Positions 1 to 7,972 of a stretch of 64,000 nt of DNA are shown here, in pieces. Numbering within the stretch: the first letter of the stretch is position 1; each line of letters opens with the position of its first letter. The stretch is from the NCBI RefSeq assembly GCF_021044825.1, contig NZ_JAJNOC010000010.1:1-64000 (forward strand), in the 5' to 3' direction. Position numbers and translations under genes: made by a program. This DNA comes from Massilia phyllostachyos. GTDB lineage: Bacteria; Pseudomonadota; Gammaproteobacteria; Burkholderiales; Burkholderiaceae_D. The notes beneath the pieces were generated by a model, which saw nothing but the letters and a program-made list of their open reading frames with translations, was not told the DNA's origin and did no database searches.

Positions 1-75
1 CTCCCAGCGTCTCAGCGTGCTGGCCGAAACGCCAAGCGCTTGCGCGGCAGCGGTGATGGACAAAAACTTGTTCAT
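1..75 (-). CDS. N-terminus of MerR-like HTH protein, probable IS607-family serine recombinase (partial)
   Basis: Only the first 25 codons lie in the window, reading leftwards from the ATG at 73-75. The visible residues form a MerR/excisionase-type helix-turn-helix (SITAAAQALGVSASTLRRWE). This is the usual opening of the DNA-binding domain of IS607-type serine recombinases (TnpA/OrfA), which place such an HTH before the resolvase domain. The catalytic domain is outside the window, so a stand-alone excisionase or MerR-like regulator is possible. No terminal inverted repeat is seen, but IS607 elements normally lack them. Confidence 0.5.
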   Translation of the reverse strand, partial: MNKFLSITAAAQALGVSASTLRRWE

Positions 76-231
76 ATGAGTATGACTACTCAAAAATGAA
101 TAAGTTCCAAACTAACTGTTAAAACCCCGCCGTTTGGAGGGGGCTCGGCGAGAGTGTCATGAAATCCAGTACAATCCCGTCCCCCGGATGCTTGCGTCTT
201 GCAGTGCCGGTCTACCTCTCAAGGCACTGTC

Positions 232-1413
232 ATGCAACGACTTCTTACCACCATCCTGGCTTGCCTCGGCATGACCGGGGCCCTCGCCATCGACGCCTAT
301 CTGCCCTCCATGCCGGCCATCGGCGGGGAATTCGGGGTGGGCCCGGTGGCGGTGCAGCAGACCCTCAGCATCTTCCTGTTCACCTTCGCCCTGATGATGC
401 TGTTCTACGGGACGCTGTCCGATTCCTTCGGCCGCCGTCCGGTGATCCTGGGCGCGCTGGCGCTGTACACCTTGTCTTCGCTGGGCGCGGCCTGGGCGCC
501 GACCCTGGGCTGGCTGCTGGTGTTCCGCGCCATCCAGGGCCTGTCGGCGGGCGCCGGCTCGGTGATCGGCCAGGCCATCGTGCAGGACCGCTTCAACGGC
601 GCGGAAGCGCAGAAGATCATGTCGCACATCATCATGGTGTTCGGCCTGGCGCCCGCCATCGCCCCGGTGCTGGGCGGCTGGCTGCACGTGACCTTCGGCT
701 GGCGCTCGACCTTCCTGTTCCTGGCGCTGTTCGGCGTCGCGATGATCATCCTGGTGACGCGCCTGCTGCCGGAAAGCCTGCCGCGCGAGAAGCGCCAGGT
801 GTTCCACCCGGTGACGATCGCGCGCAACTACGCGATGGTATTGAGGGATCCGCAGTTCGTGATGCTGGCGCTGGCGCTCGGCCTGGTGTTCGGCGGCCTG
901 TCGCTCTACATCGGCTCGGCCGCCAACTTCGTGATGGAGATCCTTGGCCTGCCGGAGACCGCCTTCGCCTGGATGTTCATCCCGCTGATCGGCGGCATGG
1001 TGATCGGTTCCGGCTGGGGCGGCAAGCGCGCGGCCAAGGCGCCGCCGGGACGCCTGCTGTGGATCGGCTACGGCGTGATGGCGGTGGGCTCGGTCATCAA
1101 CGTCGGCTACAACGCACTGTTCGCGGCCAGCGTGCCGTGGGCGGTGCTGCCGCTGGGCGTGTTCACTTTCGGTCTCGCGGTCGCGATGCCGGGCATCCAG
1201 CTCGCCGCCATGGGCCTGTTCCCGCACAACCGGGGTCTCGCCGCCTCGATGGTCGGCTTCATCCAGATGATGTCGTTCGCGCTGGTCTCGGGCCTGGTGG
1301 CGCCGCTGCTGTTCGGCAGCGCCTTCAAATTGGCCTGCGGCGCGGCGATCGGCGTGCTGCTCAGCTTCATGATGTGGCGCCTGAGCCGGCGCTTCGCCGC
1401 ACCAGGCGCCTGA
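232..1413 (+). CDS. Bcr/CflA-type multidrug efflux MFS transporter
   Basis: An inner-membrane proton-driven exporter of 393 aa with the 12-helix layout of the DHA1 group. The first helix is followed by IDAYLPSMPAI, the Bcr/CflA hallmark (usually DMYLP). MFS motif A (GTLSDSFGRRP) lies near residues 60-70, between helices 2 and 3. The ATG at 232 is preferred over the in-frame TTG at 199 because the first helix begins directly after it. The next gene starts right at the stop codon, so it is probably cotranscribed with the ABC genes downstream. Family placement is firm; the substrate (drug, or sulfonamide/bicyclomycin-like compound) cannot be read from the sequence. Confidence 0.85.
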   Translation: MQRLLTTILACLGMTGALAIDAYLPSMPAIGGEFGVGPVAVQQTLSIFLFTFALMMLFYGTLSDSFGRRPVILGALALYTLSSLGAAWAPTLGWLLVFRAIQGLSAGAGSVIGQAIVQDRFNGAEAQKIMSHIIMVFGLAPAIAPVLGGWLHVTFGWRSTFLFLALFGVAMIILVTRLLPESLPREKRQVFHPVTIARNYAMVLRDPQFVMLALALGLVFGGLSLYIGSAANFVMEILGLPETAFAWMFIPLIGGMVIGSGWGGKRAAKAPPGRLLWIGYGVMAVGSVINVGYNALFAASVPWAVLPLGVFTFGLAVAMPGIQLAAMGLFPHNRGLAASMVGFIQMMSFALVSGLVAPLLFGSAFKLACGAAIGVLLSFMMWRLSRRFAAPGA

Positions 1414-2487
1414 GTGGAGGCGCGCTTGGCGCCTGAGTCCCCGTTCTTCCTGCTGCTGCGCAGCCGGCGCGCCTGGTACCGCCGGCAGTCGTTCGCGCTC
1501 TACCTGCGCTATGGCCACGTGCTCGCGGTACTGCTGGCTTTGACCGCCCCCGCGCTGATCGAGCGGCCCGAGGTGCTGGCCGAGCCGATCCTGCATGCGT
1601 GGCGCCATCCGGGCGACTTGCTGGGCAATGCGGCCTGGGCCTGCGCCTGGCTCGGCTGCGTGTTCGCGTGGGTGCGCGTGCACCGGCCCTTCATCGCGGG
1701 TGGCGCGCTGGCCACCTATGTCCGCTCATTGCCGGAGACCGTCCGCGCCGCGCCGCTGTTGGATGGGGCGATGCTGCTGGTCAGCCTGCAGATTTTCCTG
1801 GTGCCGATCGGGCTGGCCGCATGGACGATCGCGCGCGGCGGCGGCGGCGGCGCCGGCGCTGCCTTTGCCGCGTACGCGGCGGCGCTGGCCGTGCTGACGC
1901 TCGTGGTGGCGCGCCTGGCGCTGCGTGGGGCAGGGCGGCGGGCGTGGACGCCGGCGGCTGCCGCCGGTCCGGGCGGCGCGGGCTTCTTCTGCCTTGTGAA
2001 GCTGCAGTGCATCGTGCTGGCGCGCCGCCATCCGCATGCGGCCTTGCCGCGCCTGGCGCTAGCCGGCGCCATCATGGCCACCACCCTGTGGCTGGTGTTC
2101 GGCGCCGGCAAGCTGGCCGAATCCTCCAGCTTCGTGAAGGTCGGCTGCTGGCTCGCGGTCGCCGTGATGTCGGGCTTTCATTACCTGTTCTGGAGCACGC
2201 GCCAGCCGCTCGCGCCGTTTCTCGCCAGCCTGCCGCGCGGGACGCTGCGCATGGCGCTGAGCGAGCAACTGCTGGTGCTGGGCGCAACCGGCCTGCTGTT
2301 CGCCGGCGCCTGGGCCGCCTGCCTGCTGCAGGGCGCGGTGGGCAGCCCGGTGGCCGCGCAGCTGCTGCGGCATGGCGCGGCCGGCCTGGCCGTGCTGCCC
2401 GTGCTCGGCCTTCCCCTCATCCAGCGCCACCAGGATGGCATGCTGGTCAAGGTCGCGATCCTGGTCGCGAGCTTCCTTCTGCTATGA
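1414..2487 (+). CDS. Polytopic membrane protein, ABC transporter permease partner
   Basis: A 357-aa protein made almost wholly of hydrophobic segments (about ten), with a short basic N-terminus. The GTG at 1414 directly follows the TGA of the efflux gene; an alternative TTG at 1426 has a better-placed GGAGG (1417-1421). It lies 15 bp before an ABC ATPase gene, and the pair resembles two-component exporters with a single large permease and a small ATPase. I do not recognise the permease family by sequence. The role as membrane half of an exporter is inferred from the neighbour and topology. GC is very high, with Ala/Leu/Gly-rich stretches. Confidence 0.65.
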   Translation: MEARLAPESPFFLLLRSRRAWYRRQSFALYLRYGHVLAVLLALTAPALIERPEVLAEPILHAWRHPGDLLGNAAWACAWLGCVFAWVRVHRPFIAGGALATYVRSLPETVRAAPLLDGAMLLVSLQIFLVPIGLAAWTIARGGGGGAGAAFAAYAAALAVLTLVVARLALRGAGRRAWTPAAAAGPGGAGFFCLVKLQCIVLARRHPHAALPRLALAGAIMATTLWLVFGAGKLAESSSFVKVGCWLAVAVMSGFHYLFWSTRQPLAPFLASLPRGTLRMALSEQLLVLGATGLLFAGAWAACLLQGAVGSPVAAQLLRHGAAGLAVLPVLGLPLIQRHQDGMLVKVAILVASFLLL

Positions 2488-2502
2488 AACGATGAGTCGA
2501 CC

Positions 2503-3117
2503 ATGAAACTGCTCGAAGCCGACAAGCTCGGCGTGACGTTTTCCGGACTGGCGCTGTTTCGCGGCCTGTCGTTTTCCTTCGGGCCCGGCGCGATCGCCCT
2601 GATGGGCGAGAACGGCGCGGGGAAGTCGACCCTCTTGACCCTGCTCGCGGGCGTGCAGCCGCTGCAGGAGGGAAGAGTAGCGGTGGGCGGGCACGACCTG
2701 GCGGCGGCGCCGGTGGCCGCGCGGCGGGCACTGGCCTGGGTCCCGGACGAATCGGTGGCCTACGAATTCATGACAGGCGACGAGTTCCTGCGCATGGTGT
2801 TCGCGCTGCGCGGCAAGAGCGAGGCGCCGGCGCTGGCGGCGCTGATCGAGGGCTTCGGGATCGCGCCGCACCGCGGCAAGCGCTTCGGCCAGATGTCGCT
2901 CGGGACCCGCAAGAAGTTCATGCTCGTCAGCGGCCTGGCAAGCAGCGCGCCGGTGGTGTTGATGGACGAGCCGACCAACGGCATCGACGCCGAAGCAAAG
3001 GCGCATCTGGTGGAAACGATCCGGCACGGCAGCGCCACCCGGCTGTTCCTGTTTTCCACGCATGACGAGGACACCGTCGCGCGCTGCGGCGCCACGGTGC
3101 TGCGCCTGGCGGATTAG
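2503..3117 (+). CDS. ABC transporter ATP-binding protein
   Basis: A compact 204-aa ATPase. Walker A is GENGAGKST at residues 35-43, the signature is a divergent MSLGTRK at 131-137, Walker B is VVLMDEP near 151-157, and the switch histidine is in STHDED at about 188. The normal LSGGQ signature is altered, as in small exporter ATPases of the CcmA/NatA type. The usual Q-loop glutamine is not evident in the WVPDESVAYEF stretch. It should power the membrane protein encoded just upstream. Its stop codon overlaps that of convergent smpB by 3 bases. The substrate is unknown. Confidence 0.8.
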   Translation: MKLLEADKLGVTFSGLALFRGLSFSFGPGAIALMGENGAGKSTLLTLLAGVQPLQEGRVAVGGHDLAAAPVAARRALAWVPDESVAYEFMTGDEFLRMVFALRGKSEAPALAALIEGFGIAPHRGKRFGQMSLGTRKKFMLVSGLASSAPVVLMDEPTNGIDAEAKAHLVETIRHGSATRLFLFSTHDEDTVARCGATVLRLAD

Positions 3118-3563
3118 CGGCGGTGCTGCTTCATCGCCGAGGCGACTTCGCGCTTGGCGTCGCGGTCCTTCTCGGTGGCGCGCTTGTCGTGCTGCTTCTT
3201 GCCCTTGGCCAGGCCGATCTCGCATTTCACGCGACCGCCCTTGAAGTGCAGGTTGAGGGGAACCAGGGTATAGCCGGCACGCTCGACCTTGCCGACCAGC
3301 TTGTCCAGCTCGGCGCGGTGCAGGAGCAGCTTGCGGGTGCGCAGCGCTTCCGGATGGCTGAAGGCGGAGGCGGTGGTCAGGGCGCTGACGTGGGCGCCGA
3401 ACAGGAACAGTTCGTTGTTGCGCACGACGACGTAGGCTTCCTTGATCTGGACCTTGCCTTCGCGGATGGCCTTGACTTCCCACCCCTCCAGCACGATGCC
3501 GGCCTCGTACCGGTCCTCGATGAAGTAGTCGAAAAATGCTTTTTTATTGTCAGCGATACTCAT
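3114..3563 (-). CDS. smpB: SsrA-binding protein SmpB
   Basis: The 149-aa protein matches SmpB along its length. It has the N-terminal NKKAFFDYFIED start, the beta-barrel segment GWEVKAIREGKVQIKEAYV, and the basic C-terminal tail GLAKGKKQHDKR that enters the empty ribosomal A site. SmpB binds tmRNA and delivers it to stalled ribosomes for trans-translation. The gene for tmRNA itself is not in the window. It is divergent from ratA (118 bp apart), an arrangement common in proteobacteria. Its stop overlaps the ABC ATPase stop, so transcripts from the two sides converge with no terminator visible between them. Confidence 0.97.
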   Translation of the reverse strand: MSIADNKKAFFDYFIEDRYEAGIVLEGWEVKAIREGKVQIKEAYVVVRNNELFLFGAHVSALTTASAFSHPEALRTRKLLLHRAELDKLVGKVERAGYTLVPLNLHFKGGRVKCEIGLAKGKKQHDKRATEKDRDAKREVASAMKQHRR

Positions 3564-3681
3564 GAAATAGCGAAAATCCGCGTCTCGGTTAAACTAATGC
3601 AGTGGCGCCGATGCAAACATGACACCGTCAGTGCATGGCGCAAAATACAACTCGTCCAACATCATAACAAACGGTTGACCA

Positions 3682-4113
3682 ATGGCAGTAGTGCACAAAT
3701 CAGTTTTTCTCGGCTATAGCACGGAGCAGATGTTCGACCTCGTCGCCAAGGTCGAAGATTATCCGAAATTCCTCCCCTGGTGCGGCGGCGTGAAAGTCCT
3801 GGAACGCAGCCAGGACAAGCTGGTCGCCTGCCTGCAAATCAATTTCCACGGCGTAAAACAAAGCTTCACCACCTCCAACCACAACCAGCGTCCGACCCAG
3901 ATGAAGATGCACCTGGTCGACGGTCCCTTCAAGATGATGGAAGGGACCTGGAGCTTCAAGGCCCTGCGCGAAGACGCCTGCAAGATCGATTTCGATTTGC
4001 AGTATGAATTCTCGAGCATCATCCTGGAACAGATCATCGGCCCGGTGTTCGGCATGATCGCCAACAGCATGGTCGATTCCTTCTGCAAGCGCGCCGAGGC
4101 CGTCTATGGCTGA
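3682..4113 (+). CDS. ratA: RatA/COQ10-like START-domain protein
   Basis: 143 aa of the polyketide cyclase/START fold known as RatA (YfjG) or bacterial COQ10. The conserved opening is VFLGYSTEQMFDLVAKVEDY, followed by FLPWC, and the long C-terminal helix ends near NSMVDSFCKRAE. Family members bind ubiquinone intermediates; E. coli RatA was described as a toxin that blocks 70S association. The lipid-binding role is the safer general call. The stop region overlaps the next gene (rnfH) by 8 bp, indicating an operon. It sits divergent to smpB as in E. coli. Confidence 0.92.
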   Translation: MAVVHKSVFLGYSTEQMFDLVAKVEDYPKFLPWCGGVKVLERSQDKLVACLQINFHGVKQSFTTSNHNQRPTQMKMHLVDGPFKMMEGTWSFKALREDACKIDFDLQYEFSSIILEQIIGPVFGMIANSMVDSFCKRAEAVYG

Positions 4114-4411
4114 GATGCTGGCGGTCACGGTCTGCTATGCGAGCGACAAGTTCGAATACCTGCACCCGATGCAGGTGCGCGAGGGCACGACCATCGGCGA
4201 GGCCATCGAGATGAGCGGCGTGCTGCAGGCGCATCCGGAAATCAACCTCAGCACCCAGCCGGTTGGTATTTACGCAAGGAAGAAGACCCTGGACACAGTG
4301 CTGCGCGCACGCGACCGCATTGAAATCTACCGTCCGCTGGTGGCCGATCCGAAGGATTCGCGGCGCAAGCGCGCGGCAAAACGCGAAGGCGGGGCGGCGC
4401 CCGCGGCGTGA
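4106..4411 (+). CDS. rnfH: RnfH family protein (RatB-like)
   Basis: 101 aa with a ubiquitin-like beta-grasp outline: VTVCYASDKFEYLHPMQV, a central helix (TIGEAIEMSG), then NLSTQPVGIYARKKTLDTVL and the typical RDRIEIYRPLVADPKDSRR ending. This family (UPF0125/RnfH) is nearly always coded just after ratA, as here with an 8-bp overlap. Its biochemical role is not settled; the RnfH name comes from rnf operons in other bacteria. The basic Ala-rich tail is unremarkable. Confidence 0.93.
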   Translation: MAEMLAVTVCYASDKFEYLHPMQVREGTTIGEAIEMSGVLQAHPEINLSTQPVGIYARKKTLDTVLRARDRIEIYRPLVADPKDSRRKRAAKREGGAAPAA

Positions 4412-4607
4412 TCGCATGACTGGATTTCCCAGAATCCAGAGAAATTGCGACTCGGGAAAATAAAGCGGCATTTTCGCGGTATCATACGGCTGAGCTCGCG
4501 AACCGCAACGGACGGCCCGGCGCCGCGGCTCGCTAGCGCGCAGCAACCGGCCCGGCCGGATGCGGACTGCGCCGGAGCCATCCTGCCGTCCGCCTTTCCC
4601 TTCCCGC

Positions 4608-5780
4608 ATGCTGAGTACCGTAAGTCTGTTTTTGGTCACCACCGCCTTGTCGGTGGTCATGTTGCTCGTGCTGTCGTCCCTGGCCGGCACCAAGGTGGCC
4701 GGCATCCGCGCATGGGGGCAGGCCAACGGCCTGGCTGTCATTTCCCTGTTGCTGTTCGCCTCGCGCGGCATCTTTCCCGATGTTCTGAGCCTGGAGCTCG
4801 CCAATGCGCTGCTGCTGGCGACGATCGCCCTGATGCATGCGGGTTTCTGCCATCACCTGGGCCGGCCCGTGCCGCTGCGCAGGCTGGTCGCCGGCGCCGT
4901 CGCCGCCTTTTGCGGACTGGTGTATTTTCATCACGTGCACGAGTCCCTCTCGCTGCGCATCACCTCGGTCTCGGTCTACCATGCGTCCGTGTGCTTCGCC
5001 ATCTACCGCAGCGTTCCCGTCGCGCGCGACCGGCGCCTGCGCTATCCCTTCGCGTTCACCCGGATCACCGCGCTGGTGCTTGCTTGCGGCCATGCCTTCC
5101 GCGGCGCCTTTTATGCGCTGGACGCCTGGGAGCCGGTGCTGCTGGTGGCGCCCGACACCATCAACCTGGTCTTCGTCGCCCTCGGCACGCTGGCGATGCC
5201 GGCGCTGACGCTGGGCGCGGTGATGATGGCGAACGGCCGCGCGCTGTCGGACGCCGCCTATGCGGCCGACCACGACCACCTGACCGGCGCGCCCTCGCGA
5301 CGCGCTTTCTTCGACGTCGCCGAGCGCGAGCTGGCGCGGGCCCAACGCAAGGGAAGCGGCCTCGGCTTGCTGCTGGTCGACGCCGACCATTTCAAGCGCA
5401 TCAACGATACCTTCGGACATGGCGTCGGCGACCAGGTGCTGCGCGACCTGGTGCGGCGCACGCAGGAGGTGATCCGCAAGATCGACTATTGCGCCAGGCT
5501 CGGCGGGGAAGAGTTCGCGGTGCTGCTGCCCGATGCCAGCCCCGAGACGGCAAGCATGGTGGCCGAACGCCTGCGCAGGGCGCTCGACCGGTCGGCGCCC
5601 GCCACGAATCCGTCCGGCGGGCCGGCCTACACCGTGAGCATCGGCCTGGCCATGCTGGAGCCTGACGAGAGTTTCGCGAGCCTGATGCAGCGCGCCGACA
5701 AGGCCTTGTATGCGGCCAAGGCGGGCGGGCGCAACCGGGTGGTCAGCGCAGTCGGGCTGGCCGGTGGCGACAAGGGCTGA
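4608..5780 (+). CDS. Membrane diguanylate cyclase (GGDEF)
   Basis: A 390-aa inner-membrane enzyme predicted to make cyclic di-GMP from two GTP. Residues 1 to about 210 hold six or more hydrophobic helices and act as the sensor. The GGDEF domain follows, starting near DHDHLTGAPSRRAF. The active-site loop is GGEEF at residues 299-303, preceded five residues earlier by RKID (290-293), the RxxD inhibitory site. It is therefore probably active and product-inhibited. The ATG at 4608 is chosen because the first helix begins there; an upstream in-frame ATG at 4560 would add a basic, proline-rich stretch. There is no EAL or PAS domain. The signal sensed is unknown. Confidence 0.9.
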   Translation: MLSTVSLFLVTTALSVVMLLVLSSLAGTKVAGIRAWGQANGLAVISLLLFASRGIFPDVLSLELANALLLATIALMHAGFCHHLGRPVPLRRLVAGAVAAFCGLVYFHHVHESLSLRITSVSVYHASVCFAIYRSVPVARDRRLRYPFAFTRITALVLACGHAFRGAFYALDAWEPVLLVAPDTINLVFVALGTLAMPALTLGAVMMANGRALSDAAYAADHDHLTGAPSRRAFFDVAERELARAQRKGSGLGLLLVDADHFKRINDTFGHGVGDQVLRDLVRRTQEVIRKIDYCARLGGEEFAVLLPDASPETASMVAERLRRALDRSAPATNPSGGPAYTVSIGLAMLEPDESFASLMQRADKALYAAKAGGRNRVVSAVGLAGGDKG

Positions 5781-5792
5781 GCGGCAACGCCG

Positions 5793-6287
5793 TCAGCGGC
5801 ATTCGGACAGGATCTTGTTGGCGCGCGCCAGTTGCGCGGCGCGTTCCTCGTCGCTGGCGAAGCGGCGCTCGCCCTGCGGGTCGACATTGCCGATGCGGAT
5901 GCCGGACTCGACCTGGGCGCGGGCGGTGCGGGCCCATTCGCAGCGCTGTTCGACGTCGCGCTGGCGATCCGCCTGTTGTGCATTCTTCTTGTCCTGTTCC
6001 TCGCGTTCCTTCATCCGCTTGCGGTAGTCGGCTTCGCGCGCCGCCCAGCCCGGCGCTGGCTTGGTTTCAGCGGGCGCAGCGGCGGGAGGTTCCGCGGCGG
6101 GAGCGGCGTAGGCGCGGCCTGGCGCTTTCAGGATCTTGCTCGGCGGAGTCGATGGCGGCGGCGGGCGGTCGGAGAACTGGCGCACGCCGTTCTCGCCAAT
6201 CCAGGAATATTGGGCCTGGGCCAGGCTGCTGCCCAGGAGCAGGGCAGAGGCGGCAAAGAGGCGGAGCAGGGCGGTCGGATGCGGCAT
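5793..6287 (-). CDS. DUF4124 domain-containing exported protein
   Basis: A 164-aa exported protein. It has a signal peptide of about 24 aa (MPHPTALLRLFAASALLLG then SSLAQA), followed by the DUF4124 core QYSWIGENGVRQFSDRPPP, a Pro/Ala-rich linker and a charged helical C-terminal half (READYRKRMKEREEQDKKN). The start at 6287 has GAGGAA just upstream. DUF4124 proteins are common in beta- and gammaproteobacteria and have no assigned activity; many are envelope proteins. It is divergent from guaB. Confidence 0.85.
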   Translation of the reverse strand: MPHPTALLRLFAASALLLGSSLAQAQYSWIGENGVRQFSDRPPPPSTPPSKILKAPGRAYAAPAAEPPAAAPAETKPAPGWAAREADYRKRMKEREEQDKKNAQQADRQRDVEQRCEWARTARAQVESGIRIGNVDPQGERRFASDEERAAQLARANKILSECR

Positions 6288-6379
6288 AAAGTTTTCCTCA
6301 GGTAACGAACGGATTTCGCCACGGCAGCGTTGCGCTGTCAATTGTGGATGAGCTCCCCAGGCCATTTTTAGGCATGGCT

Positions 6380-6408
6380 GCGACAGTTTTTTGTACTTTC
6401 TGTATAAT
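6380..6408 (+). promoter_or_regulatory. sigma-70 promoter of guaB
   Basis: A perfect -10 hexamer TATAAT lies at 6403-6408. A -35-like GCGACA lies at 6380-6385 with a 17-bp spacer. The expected start of transcription is near 6415, giving a short leader to the guaB ATG at 6436. The leader carries an AGGAAA ribosome site at 6425-6430. It was read from sequence only. Confidence 0.7.
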
Positions 6409-6435
6409 TCACTTTTGCGCCTATAGGAAAGTACT

Positions 6436-7896
6436 ATGCGTCTCCTCCAAAAAGCACTCACGTTCGATGACGTGCTGCTCGTCCCGGCCTACTCCAATGT
6501 TCTTCCGGCCGAAACTTCCCTTCGCACCAAACTGACCCGGAATATCACGCTGAATATCCCGCTGCTGTCGGCTGCGATGGATACCGTGACCGAAGCACGC
6601 CTCGCGATCGCGATGGCGCAGGAGGGGGGCATCGGCATCATCCACAAGAACCTTCGCCCGGCCGACCAGGCGCGCGAAGTGGCGCGCGTCAAGCGCTACG
6701 AATCGGGCGTGCTGCGCGACCCGATCACCATTCCTCCGACCATGAAGATCCGCGAAGTGCTGGCGCTGTCGCAACAGCACGGCATCAGCGGCTTCCCGGT
6801 GGTCGAGGGCAAGCAGGTGGTCGGCATCATCACCAACCGCGACCTGCGTTTCGAGGAAGACCTGGACGCCGAGGCGCGCGCCAAGATGACCCCGCGCGCG
6901 GACCTGGTGACCGTCAAGGAAGACGCCGACCTGTCCGAAGCCAAGCGCCTGATGAACAAGCACCGCCTCGAGCGCGTGCTGGTCGTCAACGACGAATTCG
7001 AATTGCGCGGCCTGATCACCGTCAAGGACATCCAGAAGTCGCACGAGCACCCGCTGGCCTCCAAGGATTCGCAGGGCAAGCTGCTGGTCGGCGCCGCCGT
7101 CGGCGTCGGCGCCCGTGACGAAGAGCGCATCGAGCTGCTGGTCGCGGCGGGCGTGGACGTGCTGGTGGTCGACACCGCCCACGGCCACTCGCAGGGCATC
7201 CTGGACCGCGTGAAATGGATCAAGGACCGTTACCCGCACGTCGACGTCATCGGAGGCAACATCGCCACCGCGGCGGCCGCGAAGGCGCTGGTCGAGAGCG
7301 GCGCGGATGCGGTGAAAGTCGGCATCGGCCCGGGTTCGATCTGCACCACCCGCATCGTCGCCGGCGTCGGCGTGCCGCAGATCACCGCGATCTCGAATGT
7401 GGCCAAGGCGCTGGAAGGCACCGGCGTGCCCTGCATCGCCGACGGCGGCATCCGCTTCTCGGGCGACATCTCGAAGGCCCTCGCTGCCGGCGCCCACACC
7501 GTCATGATGGGCAGCATGTTCGCCGGCACCGACGAGGCGCCGGGCGAGACCATCCTGTACCAGGGCCGCAGCTATAAATCCTACCGCGGCATGGGCAGCC
7601 TGGGCGCGATGGCCGAAGGCTCGGCCGACCGCTACTTCCAGGAAGCATCCGCCAAGGCCGACAAGTTTGTCCCGGAAGGCATCGAAGGCCGCGTCGCCTA
7701 CAAGGGCAGCGTGCTGGCGATCATCTTCCAGCTGGTCGGCGGCGTGCGCCAGTCGATGGGTTACTGCGGCTGCGCCACCATCGAGGAATTGCGCGAGAAG
7801 GCGGAATTCGTCGAGATCACCTCGGCCGGCATGCGCGAATCCCACGTGCACGACGTGCAGATCACCAAGGAAGCGCCGAACTACCGCTCCGAGTAA
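6436..7896 (+). CDS. guaB: Inosine-5'-monophosphate dehydrogenase
   Basis: 486 aa, normal family length. The enzyme oxidises IMP to XMP with NAD, the committed step to GMP. The N-terminal barrel segment (LTFDDVLLVPAYS) is followed by a pair of CBS domains at about residues 93-205, inserted in the TIM barrel. The catalytic loop GPGSICTTR has the nucleophilic Cys at residue 303. The flap and C-terminal signatures (SYRGMGSLGAM, GVRQSMGYCG) are present. It is followed by a hairpin and then guaA, the next enzyme in the pathway. Confidence 0.98.
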   Translation: MRLLQKALTFDDVLLVPAYSNVLPAETSLRTKLTRNITLNIPLLSAAMDTVTEARLAIAMAQEGGIGIIHKNLRPADQAREVARVKRYESGVLRDPITIPPTMKIREVLALSQQHGISGFPVVEGKQVVGIITNRDLRFEEDLDAEARAKMTPRADLVTVKEDADLSEAKRLMNKHRLERVLVVNDEFELRGLITVKDIQKSHEHPLASKDSQGKLLVGAAVGVGARDEERIELLVAAGVDVLVVDTAHGHSQGILDRVKWIKDRYPHVDVIGGNIATAAAAKALVESGADAVKVGIGPGSICTTRIVAGVGVPQITAISNVAKALEGTGVPCIADGGIRFSGDISKALAAGAHTVMMGSMFAGTDEAPGETILYQGRSYKSYRGMGSLGAMAEGSADRYFQEASAKADKFVPEGIEGRVAYKGSVLAIIFQLVGGVRQSMGYCGCATIEELREKAEFVEITSAGMRESHVHDVQITKEAPNYRSE

Positions 7897-7907
7897 GACA
7901 GTCCACG

Positions 7908-7935
7908 AAACGCGGCCGGCAGTGGCCGCGTTTTT
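7908..7935 (+). terminator. Hairpin terminator or attenuator between guaB and guaA
   Basis: AAACGCGGCC (7908-7917) pairs perfectly with GGCCGCGTTT (7924-7933) around a six-base loop. The second arm ends in a run of T (7931-7935). It starts 11 bp after the guaB stop and ends about 37 bp before the guaA ATG. It should terminate or reduce read-through from guaB into guaA. Confidence 0.75.
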
Positions 7936-7972
7936 GCATGACCCCGATTCATTTCCTATCGTTGCCCTCCAC

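Noticed and set aside
157..1683. 508-aa open frame on the minus strand over the efflux transporter gene
   Set aside because: It is an antisense shadow of a clear MFS gene: Arg/Gln/His/Ala-rich with no domain pattern, typical of high-GC reverse frames.
4440..4490. Possible promoter with TATCAT before the diguanylate cyclase gene
   Set aside because: No -35 hexamer at acceptable spacing could be found.
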